This document shows, piece after piece, positions 50,901-63,007 of a stretch of DNA of 64,000 bases. The stretch covers positions 9,587,153 through 9,651,152 of the forward strand of contig OY987305.1 of assembly GCA_963920635.1 (NCBI GenBank), read 5' to 3'. Source of the DNA: Pseudeuparius sepicola. Taxonomy: Eukaryota; Arthropoda; Insecta; Coleoptera; Anthribidae. The position numbers and the translations under genes are program-made. Under the pieces are notes generated by a model that saw nothing but the letters and a program-made list of their open reading frames with translations, ran no database searches and was not told where the DNA came from. The stretch's first letter is position 1, and each line of letters starts with the position of its first letter.

Positions 50901-53900
50901 ACAACATCACACTGATCTGCGACACCAGTTTTTTTTAAGGAAATCTCTTTACCTTTATTGCAAGATCATGTATTGTACCAAGATAGAGAGTAGCTCTTTG
51001 AGCTACGTAGATATTGCTGTCATCCATGCTTGAAATTAAGTAACAAAAAGCGTTTGCCAAGGCTGCCTGGAGCTGATTTTGGTTTTTTAAAGGACATTCT
51101 GTCATGAACCTAGCAAGAACTGTGACTCTTTCAACTGCTGTGAACCTGGCCCTCCAATCCTGACTATGAAATTCTTCTTGAGTAATTCTCCAAAACACAT
51201 CTGGGCCAGCTGGTAGGGTAATGCAATGGAGTAAAAGAGGAACTGCTTCCTGACAAATATGAGAATGTTCTGAATTTAGTAAATTCCACAAGCTGCAAAC
51301 GAGACATGGGTCTAAAGATACAACTGCTAGTCAAGTGCTTTGGCTAAGCTATGTATTGTTCGGTGTATAAGTACGTTAAATAAGAAAGATTTATACATAC
51401 TTTTTAATAGTTAAATTTTCTTGACACCAAATAAAAAATCCTTTGTGTTCCTTGGAAGCAATGGTACAAGCATCCCCATGCAAAATCAAAAAGTTTAAAC
51501 TTTTAAGCATATAATACAAGATGTCAGGTTCCGTCACACTAGAAATTTCTTGAAGCAATTGATGAACGTATTGAATAGGTTCGGGAAGATCGACTTCAGA
51601 AAATTTGAATTTTCCCAGCGAGGTATGAAGGAACTCCATATCACCATCAGAATCGCTTTCAGAATTATCTTCAACTTCTGGAATGAGCTGCGGTTTTGGT
51701 ATTGAAGACGTCGGCATTGCTGAAAACAAAAGTTGGTCTTCAAAGAAAAATGCGTGCAGTTTTTTTTGTACATCTGAACATACCTACATCTGATTCTGAC
51801 ATGGTTATAGCTCGCGCTACTGCTGATATAACCTTTTCTGTTGGCATTATAGCTGTTAAGTCTAATTGTTCTGAAACTGTTTCTACTGTTGCTGTCATGA
51901 TCTGGAAATATGCGGCAATGTAGTGTTGTTTGGAAACAATGTTGCAAAAGGAACTCAAATCAAGACTTAAAAAAAATAACTGCTTCTGAACAAGGAAATA
52001 ACCAAAACAAACATGCTTTTGAATGTGCAGGAATTATCTGTGTCTGTGATTATAATACTATCTTCAGAGCAAGACTAATTGTTACATTTAATTTTGATTA
52101 CTCTTGTTTGATGACAATGATGACTGTTAAATTAATGGTGAAGTTTGTTTGGTAGCCAAAGGTTTGACATAAAAAACGTTAAGCCAGGAATGGTTTAAGA
52201 CGATTTACCGTTTATAAAAGAAAAACAGTAACAACTAACCTTAAACTTCTCTACTCGACGGTGGTGTAAAGGATTATTTAAATTAAGAAAAAGGAAATTA
52301 AAGAATGTGTGTGTAGTACCATACCACTTTTGGGAGATCTACTTGAAGCAGTTTAACACTGTATTATGCAGGACATGTATCTCTTTCGCACAGAATAGTA
52401 TTCGGTATTATATGGGCACAATATACAGAGTGATTCACGTAAGTGGTTCATTAGAAGTTTACGGGGAAGGAGTGCGAATTTTAATTTGAAATTTTGGTCA
52501 CTTATATAACAGGTTGTAAACTTTCTTCATAAAATATTTTCCACTTCCGATCACTTCCGGTTATACCGGAAGTCGATAGCAACTTTGTTATTTCAAATAG
52601 AACACCCTATATATTATTACACCGTTTGGTGAGTAATAACGAAGCAACCGCTTCATTTAGACATATAGTGTGTTATATCTTTTTGAACTGTCTTTTCACA
52701 AGCATTTCAATGGTGCAATAAAAATGAGATTTTTCAATTTTTCGATGTTAATATTGGGAATTTTTTCCCGAACACCGTTTCCACAATATTTTGAAATGGC
52801 ATACAGACCACTTAATAAAGTTGACTTTCGCCTACGACAGTCCAAAATTTCAGTTTTCCAGATTCATAAATTTCAAAGTTATCATCTATGGTAGGAATAG
52901 GGTACACATTACATTCAGAAAAAAGATTTGGAATTTAATAGGGAACCAAATGGTGTAATAATATATAGGGTGTTCTATTTGAAATAACAAAGTTGCTATC
53001 CACTTCCGGTATAACCGGAAGTGATCTGAAGTTGAAAATATTTTAGAAAGAAAGTTTACAACCTGTTATATAAGTGACCAAAATTTCAAATTAAAATTCG
53101 CACTCCTTCCCCGTAAACTTCTAATGAACCACTTACGTGAATCACCCTGTATAGAGGTAATGTGTGGAGAATTCGAAAATGACATGTCAAAACTTTAAGA
53201 GAAAATGGTTAACACGTGTTGTTCAAACGTGATAAGGCAAAGACAGAGGTACTGCATCAACTACGAGTGTGGGCATCGATATAATTTTGTCTTGATTAGA
53301 GTTATGAAATTTCCTCGTACAGAACACACGTGTGGCATGTGTACAAGAACCCCTCCCATTGTGGTAGCGTCTGGTACCGGCATGTTAAGTACCACATCAG
53401 ATGATTTAGACTCCTTCTTATCGCTTTCCGGGGGGCTCTTTCTACTGTACACATCTTCCGAATTTTCTGCTTCCGATGGTGGCTAAATTATATTTTATTA
53501 CTCCCCGTTTTGATTTCCCAAATAATACTTACATCTGGAGGATGAGCGAGACTGGTGGGGGAAAGATATATTACTAATTCAAATGCTAACTGGTGCCACA
53601 TTATACTAGATTCGCAATACGAGCATTCCGTCTTAGAATTGCAAGTATGCGATCCTATCCAAGCCGCTGTTATCATGCATTTCAACAACCAGCACACGCT
53701 TTTACACAATGTGGAGTTTAATCCGGTGTGCTTGTCGATTTCCTGAAGTTCCATCTGTTTCAGTAATATATCCAACATTATTATGCAACAAAATAAATTA
53801 TGTTCCGCATCGGTTTGAAAGTGTTTGTGACCAATCCCATTTTCCTCTTCTGATATTGACGTTTTCGCTGAATCGCAGTGCTGGATTTCGTCCTTCACTA

Positions 53901-56900
53901 AAACACATTATTGACAATAAATCAATAGCCGGTTAAAAGTCCTTACCTAACGAATCTCGTTTCTGGTCGTTGCAAGAAACTAATAGATCTATAGGTTGTT
54001 TTATAAGTTCGCTCTTCGTTTCCCCTTCTTTCATATAACTCACTCCTTCCCCAAATATCGAAAAAAGTAAATGCAAAGGTATCATTAGTTCTAGCGATGT
54101 GAGCGTTTGAAGCCATTTCAAGGCTTGTTGTTGCACTTTGGCGTTTGCTTTTTGAAACCTCATTCCCACAAACTGATACATTTTTCTCGAATTAAAACCC
54201 GTAGGACTCATCTGTGGGTCTAGAATTTTGCTTAGAATTACCTTAAGTTCTGGTAATTCCTTTTCGGGAACACCCGTAACTATTGAGTCCATCCAATGGG
54301 GCATAATGTAGTCCCAAACTTCCTGGGAAATGACGTCGTGCGGTACTAAACAAAACAATTGATCTAAACCGTCTCTTAAGTGCGTGGTTCTGTTAGCTAA
54401 CGAATCCCAGTGTCCTCCAATTCTGGCAAAATCAGGCGGGTTGGGTAATAAGCAACGAACAAAAAAATCGTAATGTGCTTTGCTGACTTCTCTCAGCCAA
54501 GAACACACGTTATCTGCTTTTAGTTTTTCGAGAGTTCCTTCCTCACGCGCGTCAGTACAGTATGCGGTTGTTTGAAACCAGTGAAAAATCATAGCTAGCA
54601 GTCTTCCGAGAATTTCCATTTGGGCTTTCTCCACGGGGGCGCACCTTCCTACTAGAAGCCATACTCCATATCTTCCTAACAGTTGTCGTTCTTCGGTACT
54701 TATGGTGTCTGTGAGTGGAGTTGGACTTTTTCCTTCCCGGTCTTTTTTGTCATTTTTTTCATCACCTTCTTTTTTCTCGTTATCTTTTTGGTCGTCTGGT
54801 GTTTTAGCTTCCTTCAGAAGGCTAAAAAATTTATATTTTTCTACAACCTCTAAAAAGGAACTTTTCTTTATATAAGTTTGATTTGGTGTTTCGCTACTAG
54901 AAAGTTGTAAAATTGAAAGAAAATTGGAATGATAAAATGTTAAGGGACTTATGAAATGTGTTATTTTATTAAGTTACCTGACTATAGCTTCTACCATACA
55001 CGTTTGCAGCTCAGAGTCCATGTCCCAAGTGGAAGATATTGCTTTGTGTACAATGTGATCTCCACCTCTTCTACTATTGTGTCTGTTGTTATGGCATTGT
55101 TCGCAGTGTCTTATAGGGTGATTACCGTTAAAAGAAGCGCATTCTGTAGAAAAACATATGGATATGGCAGTTTTGTCGGAAGAGCGGCAGTTCTTGTTCT
55201 CGCAAACCATTGAAACCTGCCAAATAGTTGTGTTAGTGTATATGGTTACTCTGATCGAAGCTATTGATACCTGTTGCATTGGATGTAACACGTCAAAGAA
55301 CCTTTGGTTTGGATGTTCTCTATGAATTTCGTTGGCACATTCTATACAGAGGTAGAGCGGTGGAGGTATGTCAGTAGAAAATGTAATAGCGATGGTGTGA
55401 TCGTAGCAAACCTTGGCGGCTTCAGCATTTCCTGCGTTTGGACATTCATCACGTTGGCAAACAAAAGGTGTAGGGTCTATAAGGAGAATTTGGTAGAAAG
55501 CTACCTACTATACTTCCATAGATTTCTCCTTACCTGCAAATTTACAAATGAGGTACTTTCTATCAAAAAGATTAGCGTTAAATGTAGGCCAGTAGTAAAA
55601 AAGTAGTTTAACAGCGCAAGCTCTGACGGTGGTGGTGCCATAAGCTATAGCGCAGAGCATGTCCTTTAAAATACGAGGTTTAAGAGTCATCAGGCACTCC
55701 AGGAGTTGACAATGGTGGCTCGGATTGATCGAATATTGGAACACCATCATCATCACCGCTGATACTGAGTCGTTATCGTCTTGCGTTTTGAAATCACGTC
55801 TTGCTACAATAATTTAACACTCAACACCAAGTTTCAAGTTAAAAAAATAAGCAGTGATGTCTACCTAGCAGAAGTGGGCTTTTAGGGTTTCAAGCATAGA
55901 GACAGAAAAAGCAGTAATTTAATAATCGCCTAATAGATTTCTATTCTACTACGAAAAAGCCAATTAGTTTTTGAGCAGACCTAAATTCCTTTACCTACTT
56001 AGCTAATTGAGAAACGATAGAGAGTTATTTAATTTTTATCCTAAGTTATTATTTATAGATTAGGAGGGTGCTAATTATCTAAGTGGTCATATATTTAGAG
56101 CTAGCTTTATAAAGTTGAAGGATGCCAAAAATTACGACCTAGTCATCCATTTGTACGTATTTTGCTCGTAAGCATACAATAAAGATTTTTCTCCATCATG
56201 TTTCACTAATTACATTTTACACTGTTCCATTTTATATTGAAGTATATGTATTAATTGTTGCATTCTTGTTAGCCTCCTATTTGTAACGATAGCATTTGTA
56301 TAAATATTTGGCGATAAGGAATGATTAGGTACCTACATTTGAATTTGTCGTAATTAAAAGTTCAGCGACAATTATTATAAATAGCTATAAGAAGAAGATA
56401 TACATTCAATAAATTGACTGTTAGCACAATAGGTATTTAATCTGATGAATCATCATCTGTGTTCATTACTTGCTTTCGCAGTATTTCTAGAGAACATTTC
56501 AAAAAGATGTGCTTACTTCGCTTTATTTTCTTATACAATTTCAACCCTAATTAAAAAATCTTTTCGAAACGCCCTGTAGATGAATCTATGTGCTTACTTA
56601 TAGTGAAAGGTAGAATGTAGAAACAGAGGGTGTTAATAATATCCTGGTGTAGACTTGTTGGTAGCACAGCAATAGTGGATGCAGTCACATACGGCAAGTT
56701 GTCAATTAAATCGTGTTCAAGAAAAGGAAGAAGACATCCAAGGCACTGCAAGAGAGCTTGGCCGAAAGCTAAAAACTCCAAAGTTAAAATCTACGTAGAT
56801 AGATGGAAAAGTATTTTTCTCACCATGTAGTCCAATGGTTATTGCGGGGGCAACTTCAATGAGAGGAACGAGGGAATTGTAAAGTCCTTTATAGTCGAGA

Positions 56901-57735
56901 CTAGGGAAAATAGCCATTCTAGTAGAGTCCATTTCTGGATCTTTTAGAAGATCTAGAGGAGAGTTGGGAACATCTTTAAGAACACCTAAAAGTTACAGTG
57001 GATTAAAAGCATACTAAATAGAAACACCTATATAGGATACATTTTTCAACAATATTCATCGAAGAACATAAAAAAGAACACTTACTTGTTTCTATTCTAC
57101 AAGGCACGATGGGTTAGTTATGAAATAAGATTCAGAAATCGGCAATCTACAAAATTCTATGGGCTATATCGGGGGACGCAGCAAGACAAAAACATGTAGG
57201 TACCTTTCCAGAATTCAAGAAAACTTGCAGACTGTCATGAAAGAAAAACCTAAATTAACCTTCAGAATCTTGAGAGACTAATGGTGGACGTTTTCAAGTT
57301 TAACTAAGTTCGTTTATAGTCAATATTGTTGATCACATCTGTCAAAATTACGGGCCGAGTACAAATACTGATCTAATTCCTGGCGTGTTCTTTCTTATAT
57401 TCGTAAATAAATTTTAAGTCCATAGAACTACTTCTTGATACTTTCCTGTTTCTTTCTGCACACTCTCGGTGATATGCCAGTAAGAAACAACTAATACAAG
57501 AAGAAGATCTGAAGAAATCGTGTACAAATTATCGTCTACCGCTACTGTTGGAACGATACGTACTTAGGAGTGTCTGGGGGAAGTATTTGATTGTGTTTGC
57601 TATGTCAACTCCTGAAGGAGCAGGTAGAGTACCCTGCATAAGCCGTAGTTGGTAGTCATATAGAATGCGGATTTTAGCTGTAACTGTTGAAGACAGAACA
57701 CTTATAGAGGTTTTCCTGCCATACTGCGCCAACAT
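38925..57735 (-). CDS. unc79: UNC79, NALCN channel complex subunit (complete, 29 exons)
   Basis: UNC79 is a very large HEAT/ARM-like scaffold that works with UNC80 to support the neuronal sodium-leak channel NALCN. Exons, 5' to 3': 57735-57564, 56985-56824, 56768-56598, 55803-55534, 55476-55271, 55216-54978, 54896-53947, 53897-53533, 53482-53330, 51901-51784, 51719-51401, 51292-50953, 50849-50648, 50573-50376, 49469-49251, 49190-48910, 48859-48718, 48554-48204, 48153-47647, 47598-47128, 46970-46772, 46719-46107, 46054-45938, 43621-43457, 43403-43231, 43053-42810, 42731-42591, 39335-39213, 39122-38925. All joins keep frame and use GT-AG; the total is 7809 nt (2602 aa), close to the roughly 2600 aa of vertebrate UNC79. 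Family landmarks seen: PSGxDIANTxKYF near the N-terminus, a Cys-rich segment, FSLLEP...ERLLPIG, HQFLRCVLHQLAPNG, HIRLLSWLLLGSLTH and a C-terminus ending LQFKMGQIELQSS. An in-frame TGA lies upstream of the ATG. Introns 9, 23 and 27 carry CAGGGTG foldback elements. Weak donors are GTGTGT (intron 9) and GTCTGT (intron 14). Confidence 0.93.
40283..41033. mobile_element. CAGGGTG foldback element in unc79 intron 27
   Basis: Arms of about 190 bp (40283-40475 and 40823-41033) pair in inverted order, with CAGGGTGATTCA ends and TA flanks. The right arm has a short insertion near 40984. It lies in the 3.3-kb intron between exons 27 and 28. Confidence 0.75.
41277..41583. mobile_element. Palindromic MITE in unc79 intron 27
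   Basis: ACAACAAGAACCAAATTTAG at the left and the inverted copy ending at about 41583 bound 300 bp. Arms of about 70 bp contain GAAATAAGCCAATTTTTA and GAAGACTTTTTTTATTGGTG. The flank at 41200-41230 (CTTGTTTCGGCC) is also a common repeat motif. Confidence 0.6.
43677..44846. mobile_element. CAGGGTG element (family A, copy 3) in unc79 intron 23
   Basis: The left end CAGGTTGTTTATAAATTATGG and right end ATAATTTAGAAAGACCCTG match family A. Internal sequence repeats parts of the 4173-4991 copy in both orientations. Confidence 0.7.
45374..45485. repeat. Short palindromic element in unc79 intron 23
   Basis: CACTGAAGTTC, CTTTTTATGACTC and TTGCCGAGGCC pair with GGCCGAGGCAA, GAGTCGTAAAAAG and GAACTTCAGTG in inverted order, a nearly closed hairpin of about 110 bp. 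Confidence 0.6.
52426..53149. mobile_element. CAGGGTG foldback element in unc79 intron 9
   Basis: Arms of about 200 bp (52426-52625 and 52952-53149) are inverted copies, ends CAGAGTGATTCACGTAAGTG and complement, TA flanks. Each arm carries a palindromic ACTTCCGG...CCGGAAGT site. It ends only 180 bp from exon 9. Confidence 0.8.
54978..55476 (-). other. UNC79 cysteine-rich module (exons 5 and 6)
   Basis: Residues about 259-407 of the assembled protein hold some 20 Cys and His residues in paired spacings (CxRDEC, LCIEC, CENKNC, HCEQCHNNRHN). I read this as a zinc-binding-like module between helical repeat regions. The same pairs occur in vertebrate UNC79 at the same place, so the module is conserved; metal binding is my inference. 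The intron between the two exons is 55217-55270, only 54 bp. Confidence 0.6.
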
Positions 57736-58896
57736 AATCTCAACTTGACGTGGTTTATCCTTGCAGATGTTTCAGTTTCGTCATGCATGATGCATCCAGA
57801 GTTCAATGTCTATGTTTTAAAGTAATTGAATATTCATTTGACGGTTCTATATCCTTGTCAGAAGCAGTATACTCCGTACGAACTCGTATGTGCTTATGCA
57901 TTATGCATGATTCTTAATCCACACATAAGGCTAATATCATCGGTATATATACATTTATGTTATACTTACCAGTATTGTCCCGTGTAAGATTTTTCAGAAT
58001 AATGGTAGATAAGAATATTTATATACAATAACTATTTAAAAGCCGAAGATTTGTAGATTATGTTGGCGCTTAAAAATACTGATTAAAACATAACACCTAA
58101 CACATATTTATGTATACACAACATAAATAATGGGTAATGTTAATGGTAAGAAGACACAACTCAAAGCAGAAAAGTCTTAATAAAAAAATTGAAAGTATCT
58201 ACATACCTACTTATTTATAATTTATTATTTATTTTTAATATACATTATGCTTGTCAAATACTTAAGTCACAGTTCAGTGTGTTGACATTTTATGCACAAT
58301 TAAATAAGTTTTAAAGCGCTTTTAGTTTTAATCTTCATTTCAAAATTGAATTTTTTCAGTTCAAAATATATTTATGGGCACGCATCATAACTTACCTTAA
58401 TATAATACCACATTTTAGAATGCATTTCGTTATAGAAATACAAATTAACTAGAACACACTTTATAGATTCTACTTAATTTATTTATATTTAATTCAGGCA
58501 TTTACTCTGGTTATTAGGAAGGTGATTAAAAAACATTTTTATAGTTAAGATATCACTTTAGGAAACATTGAAAAAGGAGGTTTTTCAAAATTAATAATAA
58601 GGTATGTATTAAGTGAAATACAATAATTTGAAACTACATAGGCGCATTAATTTATGAAGTGAAATTTATTTTCATTCATTCTAATTTTTCTATAAAACTT
58701 TTTTTCGAAAAACAGTAAATAAAATAGATTCTGATTCTATTTTCTGAAAAATATGGATATCTAGTTAAATATTTATGTGTACGTCGGAACATGTGCTAGA
58801 ATTTTAGTTAATACAATCATTAATTTCAAAAGAACTCCACTAATCGAATACATCGATTAAGTGATAACCATGCCATCCATGCCTTTTGGATACTAA
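57736..58896. other. Upstream region of unc79
   Basis: AT-rich, no coding frame. It should contain the unc79 promoter or an untranslated first exon; I see no TATA or initiator that I would trust. Confidence 0.35.
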
Positions 58897-59600
58897 TCAT
58901 CTTACACTGAAGGGCAGAGGGTAATGACAATTTGTGGAAGGGAGCATCAATAAACACTTGAAATTGTCCCATAATCGTCTCTTGCTTCGACCTACAAATG
59001 AAAATTATTTTGACCATTTTCTCTTTTGCTAGTAACGGACCAAGGGGTATAACACTGAACACATGCAGACAGACACACAGAACATTTAGAACAATTAGTA
59101 TTTTCATATTTTAAAAATAACTTTAAGGTATTCATTTTATCATGTCCTTGCTTTTCAAAAATGTATTCAAGGAATAAAAATGAAAAAGTAAAACAGGACA
59201 GAAATGTGAATTTATTTACGAGAGAACTGAAATATTCTCCGCGCGCAACTTCAATTTTCTGATTTTCTAATCCATTTCTAATACTCTCGAAAGTAAATTT
59301 TCTTTAGCAATACCTAAATTGCTTTTCGGAAAGAGTTACTTCATATCGGAGTCATCTGTTTGTTTAAGGTTTTGACTTTTATGCTTTGAGGTTTAGGTAT
59401 GAGAAAGAAAAGAGGAGAAAAAGTTGCTTACATGCAGCAGCGCGAGTACCCATGTTGACAATGCAGTCACAATAATCAAACGCAAGGGAAACACTGAGGT
59501 CACATTGCTTAAAACGTGCGGGAATCTTCAACATGGGGGCAGCTTCGGTTATCCCATTACAGATCAATAGTGATGAGAAATAAAGGATAACTGAAAGACT
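58897..59600 (-). CDS. Possible small secreted cysteine-rich peptide (start exon not found)
   Basis: Two exons can be read: 59600-59432 and 58991-58897, joined through donor GTAAGC and acceptor TTTGTAG to end in TGA. The frame begins with a hydrophobic stretch (LSVILYFSSLLICNG) followed by a TEA/APM signal-cleavage-like site, then a basic mature peptide of about 65 residues with six cysteines in the pattern KQC, FDYCDC, AAAC, FKC, TNC. No ATG is in frame within the first exon, because a stop precedes it directly, so an upstream start exon is needed; several ATGs exist in 59650-60000 but none is convincing. I do not recognise the family. It may be a hormone or venom/defence-like peptide, or a chance reading. 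Confidence 0.3.
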
Positions 59601-59649
59601 CTACAAGAACAGAGGGGCATGAACGATACGTGGTTATAGCCCTGAGCCA

Positions 59650-61259
59650 GCAGCATCCATTTCAAGGTTAAGATCAATGTCGGTACGAACATCTTGACAG
59701 CTGCACTGGATCGTGGAGGTTTCTAGGATTACACTTCGCGAGATCGCCACACACATAAAAAATTGTCCTGCACTAAACGTCACTGAGGGTTACGGTTTAC
59801 TCAGTTCAGACAAACACTGTCGGGTTTGAATACGTCGATTATTTGGGCTGGAAACAGAACATGGTAGAGCGGGTTCCATAAAAACTGAATTTTTCTACAT
59901 TCAGAAACTCTAAACATTAAACTTTTCACCGATAAAAAAGTTACGAAAGTTGTTTCTTGCAGACTGATTGCTTGTTGCACGCAGTTTAGAACATTTTGAT
60001 CGATGCAGTTAAACAAATCAGACTTTTATTATAGAATGGTTTTTGAATGGAGAAAAAAACAGTTACGTATAAAGACTATGTATTTAAGCTATCTACGTTA
60101 AAGGCAACTATTTACTATTTTTTTTACTAAAATCTAGATATATATAGTAGTTAAAACAAGTTCCTAATAAGTTTTTTGGATGACCAAATCCAAATAATAA
60201 TTTAATAGCAGTGTAACTAAACTCTCTCAAGCTGTTCAACTGTTTGGAGCGTAAAAGATATAAGTAATAATAATATTGCAACGCAAAGTATGTTGTGTAA
60301 AAATCGAACGAAGAGCCAATTTGTAGTTATAAAAAGACAAGCATTGTATAATATATGTGCATTCGTTCTTAATTAATAGTAATAATAATTTCTCACCCTT
60401 ACAATACTCTTAACTAGGAGCACCCCAGAAAGAACATGTGCGTGTGGGGGAGGGGTCACAATTACTAGGTACTTATTATTTCGACTAAAGCCGATTTTTC
60501 GCCGTAGAACTAGGATTTTGCTCAAATAGGTACCTACTTCAGAAAATCCTAGAAACCGTAATAATCCTAGTCAGTGTCAATAATTAGCAAATCACACAGG
60601 AAAACTTATTAAGGAGCAATACCCTGAATCTAAAATTATTCATCCAAAAATCATTGAACAAAGTTAATTATCAAATTTTCCAAAATTAGATACGTATAGG
60701 TAAAAAATATATAGAGTAGAATGGGATTTTTTCGTTGAGTGTTCCATATTACCTCGGACCCGGTGATTTGTGAAAGTATTCCAAGTTTTTTTTGTTGATT
60801 TTTGGAATTTTAAATAAAAATGAAATATTTGCAAAAAATGTACTCTCGATATTTTTATACTTACTTACTTTAAATTTATCAAGGAGTATGAACCTAACAT
60901 TGAGGTATGTTTTTGAAATAACCACAAATTTAAAATTAAATGCATTTAACAGAAAAAAAAAATAATTACATTAGGTAGGTATGCATTTAGAAATCATTTT
61001 ATGGTTTGCATATTTTGGTTATAACAAATAAAATGTTGTCTTATTCTTAATTTTTTTCCTACAAACTTCCTAATTTTTTTTATAATAAAAACCTCAAACA
61101 TTACAAACCAGTAGGCTAATTTGTTGCAGTAAAATTACTACGGAAGATTAATATTTCCCCTTATGTTTCATAACTAATTATCTATTATCTATTGTACCTC
61201 GATATCGCAAAAAATCACTGCAAAGTAAAACTAAAATAGTCGCTATTTCTAACTAGGTA
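59650..61259. other. Mostly non-coding spacer
   Basis: A minus frame at 59801-60016 lacks any known motif. The rest is AT-rich apart from repeat family S copy 3. Confidence 0.35.
60390..60465 (+). repeat. Repeat family S, copy 3
   Basis: Third copy, diverged: TTTCTCACCCTTACAATACTC, TTAACTAGGAGCACCCCAGA, AAGAACATGTGCGTGTGGGG. Confidence 0.6.
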
Positions 61260-62366
61260 CAGGGTGGCCCATCCAAGCGGAAAAGTGTGCTACGTGGAGA
61301 CAGGTTAACATAAAATCGTCATTCAAAAAATGAGGTTGTAGTAAAAATTAAGGGGAATTCGAGGGTGTACCCTAATTTTGTATACGGGGGTCGGTAAAAA
61401 AGTTATCGCGAAAAAACATTTTTTGCAAAATAAAAAAAATATTTTTTTACCTACGTAGTCCAGATTTAACCCCCTTGGATTTTTTCTTGTGGGGGCATTT
61501 AAAAAATAAAGTTTTATTAGAATCGCCCCAAAAATGTTGAGGAGATTAAAAGACGAGTAAAATTAGAAATTGATAGTTTAAACAATCGTCCCTTAATCTT
61601 TGAAAATGTCCGAAAAAATTTCTTAAAAAGACTTAGGTTATGTGTAAATAATAATGGAAACCATTTTGAACATTTAATGTAAATGAACTTCTAACTAATT
61701 TTTAATAACTAATCATATTGTTGTTGTTATAATAAATATGACAGTAGTAAAAATAATAAATGTTTCATAATTTCCACGAGATTTTTAATTAAGTTGAATG
61801 CAGTTGAATGGCTATAGCCACTTTAACATGCAGCCTACTCGCTTGTCAGTTTTATTATCATGGCTGACTTGATTTGTCATAAATTTGGTTTTATTGTTTG
61901 GCCTACTCAGATCGAACATCAGACACCGACCATGAGACCATGTATCTAGTTTGATGGAGCTTCTCTGATAAATATCTCGGAAACGGTTGGAGATAAATAA
62001 GTCAAATTATATATCGTTGGATTCAGAATTAAAAAAGGAATCCTGTGATGGTTAAGAGAAATGTGTAAGTTGTAAAATAGAGAAAACCACTTTCATTTCC
62101 GCTATAACCGGAATTTATATTAAAAACTGAATATTCGGGAATACTATTTAAAGGTTCTCTAATGGATGTGTAGGTAAAAAAATATTTTTTTTTATTTTGC
62201 AAAAAATGTTTTTTCGCGATAACTTTTTTACCGACCCCCGTATACAAAATTAGGGTACACCCTCGAATTCCCCTTAATTTTTACTACAATCTCATTTTTT
62301 GAATGACGATTTTATGTTAACGTGTCTCCACGTATCACACTTTTTCCGCTTGGATGGGCCACCCTG
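61260..62366. mobile_element. CAGGGTG element with mariner-type transposase relic
   Basis: Near-perfect 200-bp inverted arms (61260-61456 and 62170-62366) begin CAGGGTGGCCCATCCAAGCG and are flanked by TA. The 0.7-kb centre keeps the 3' end of a transposase gene. This copy therefore links the CAGGGTG ends to the Tc1/mariner class. Confidence 0.75.
61448..61682 (+). pseudogene. Mariner-type transposase C-terminus, frameshifted
   Basis: The frame reads YLRSPDLTPLDFFLWGHLKN, the stretch around the last catalytic Asp of DDE transposases of the Tc1/mariner class, then stops. After a one-base shift near 61530 it continues NVEEIKRRVKLEIDSLNNRP and ends RLRLCVNNNGNHFEHLM before TAA at 61680-61682. 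The N-terminal two thirds are missing, so it cannot be active. Confidence 0.75.
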
Positions 62367-63007
62367 TACTTCTATTCCGTGACCAATTATAGGTAGTAGG
62401 TATTAACAGATTTGAGTTATAGCATAGAAGGAATGTACGTCGTAGTAGCTTTTTGCTGCTTTATAGGAAAATTGCATCATTATTACGAGCTTCTTGAAAG
62501 GGAGGGAAATTTCCGTTTTGTTAACATTGTATTTCCGTCGACGAGTTTCGGCGTTAGATACATTAGCTTTCTTTGTTTTAGGGGGGGTAGTATTTGATAT
62601 TTTTAGACAGTATTTTTGATGGCGAGGCACACAACTGCGGAAATTTAAAAATAAAAATATGTATATGTCCTCATTCCCTTCTGGTCAAAATATTATAAGA
62701 TGATAGTGAAAATTAGGGCCTAAAGAATTGATTTTTTAAATTTTATGTGCACAAAACAGAAAACGTTCTGGGCCTTTCAAAATTTGCAAAGTTATGATCA
62801 TAAATAATATATTAATATTTGTTATTACCAATTTTTGATGCAAGAGTTTTTTGAATAAAATACTCCCCAATAGTAAATTATTAAAAGTCTATAGATGAAA
62901 AATTTCAAGCAAAATGCGTAGGCCGCGATGGCTATATCTTCTACATAGTATAGACAAAACTTGTGGAGAAACATGAGTGCTACATTCCGAAAATATTTTC
63001 CAATATA

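Noticed and set aside
53328..53338. unc79 exon 9 extended past 53330 in its open frame
   Set aside because: Splicing at GTGTGT to exon 10 restores the conserved MPH/IMTATVETV reading; the extension has no family match and soon stops.
59801..60016. 71-codon minus frame upstream of the Cys-rich peptide candidate
   Set aside because: No start context, no splice partner in frame and no recognisable motif.
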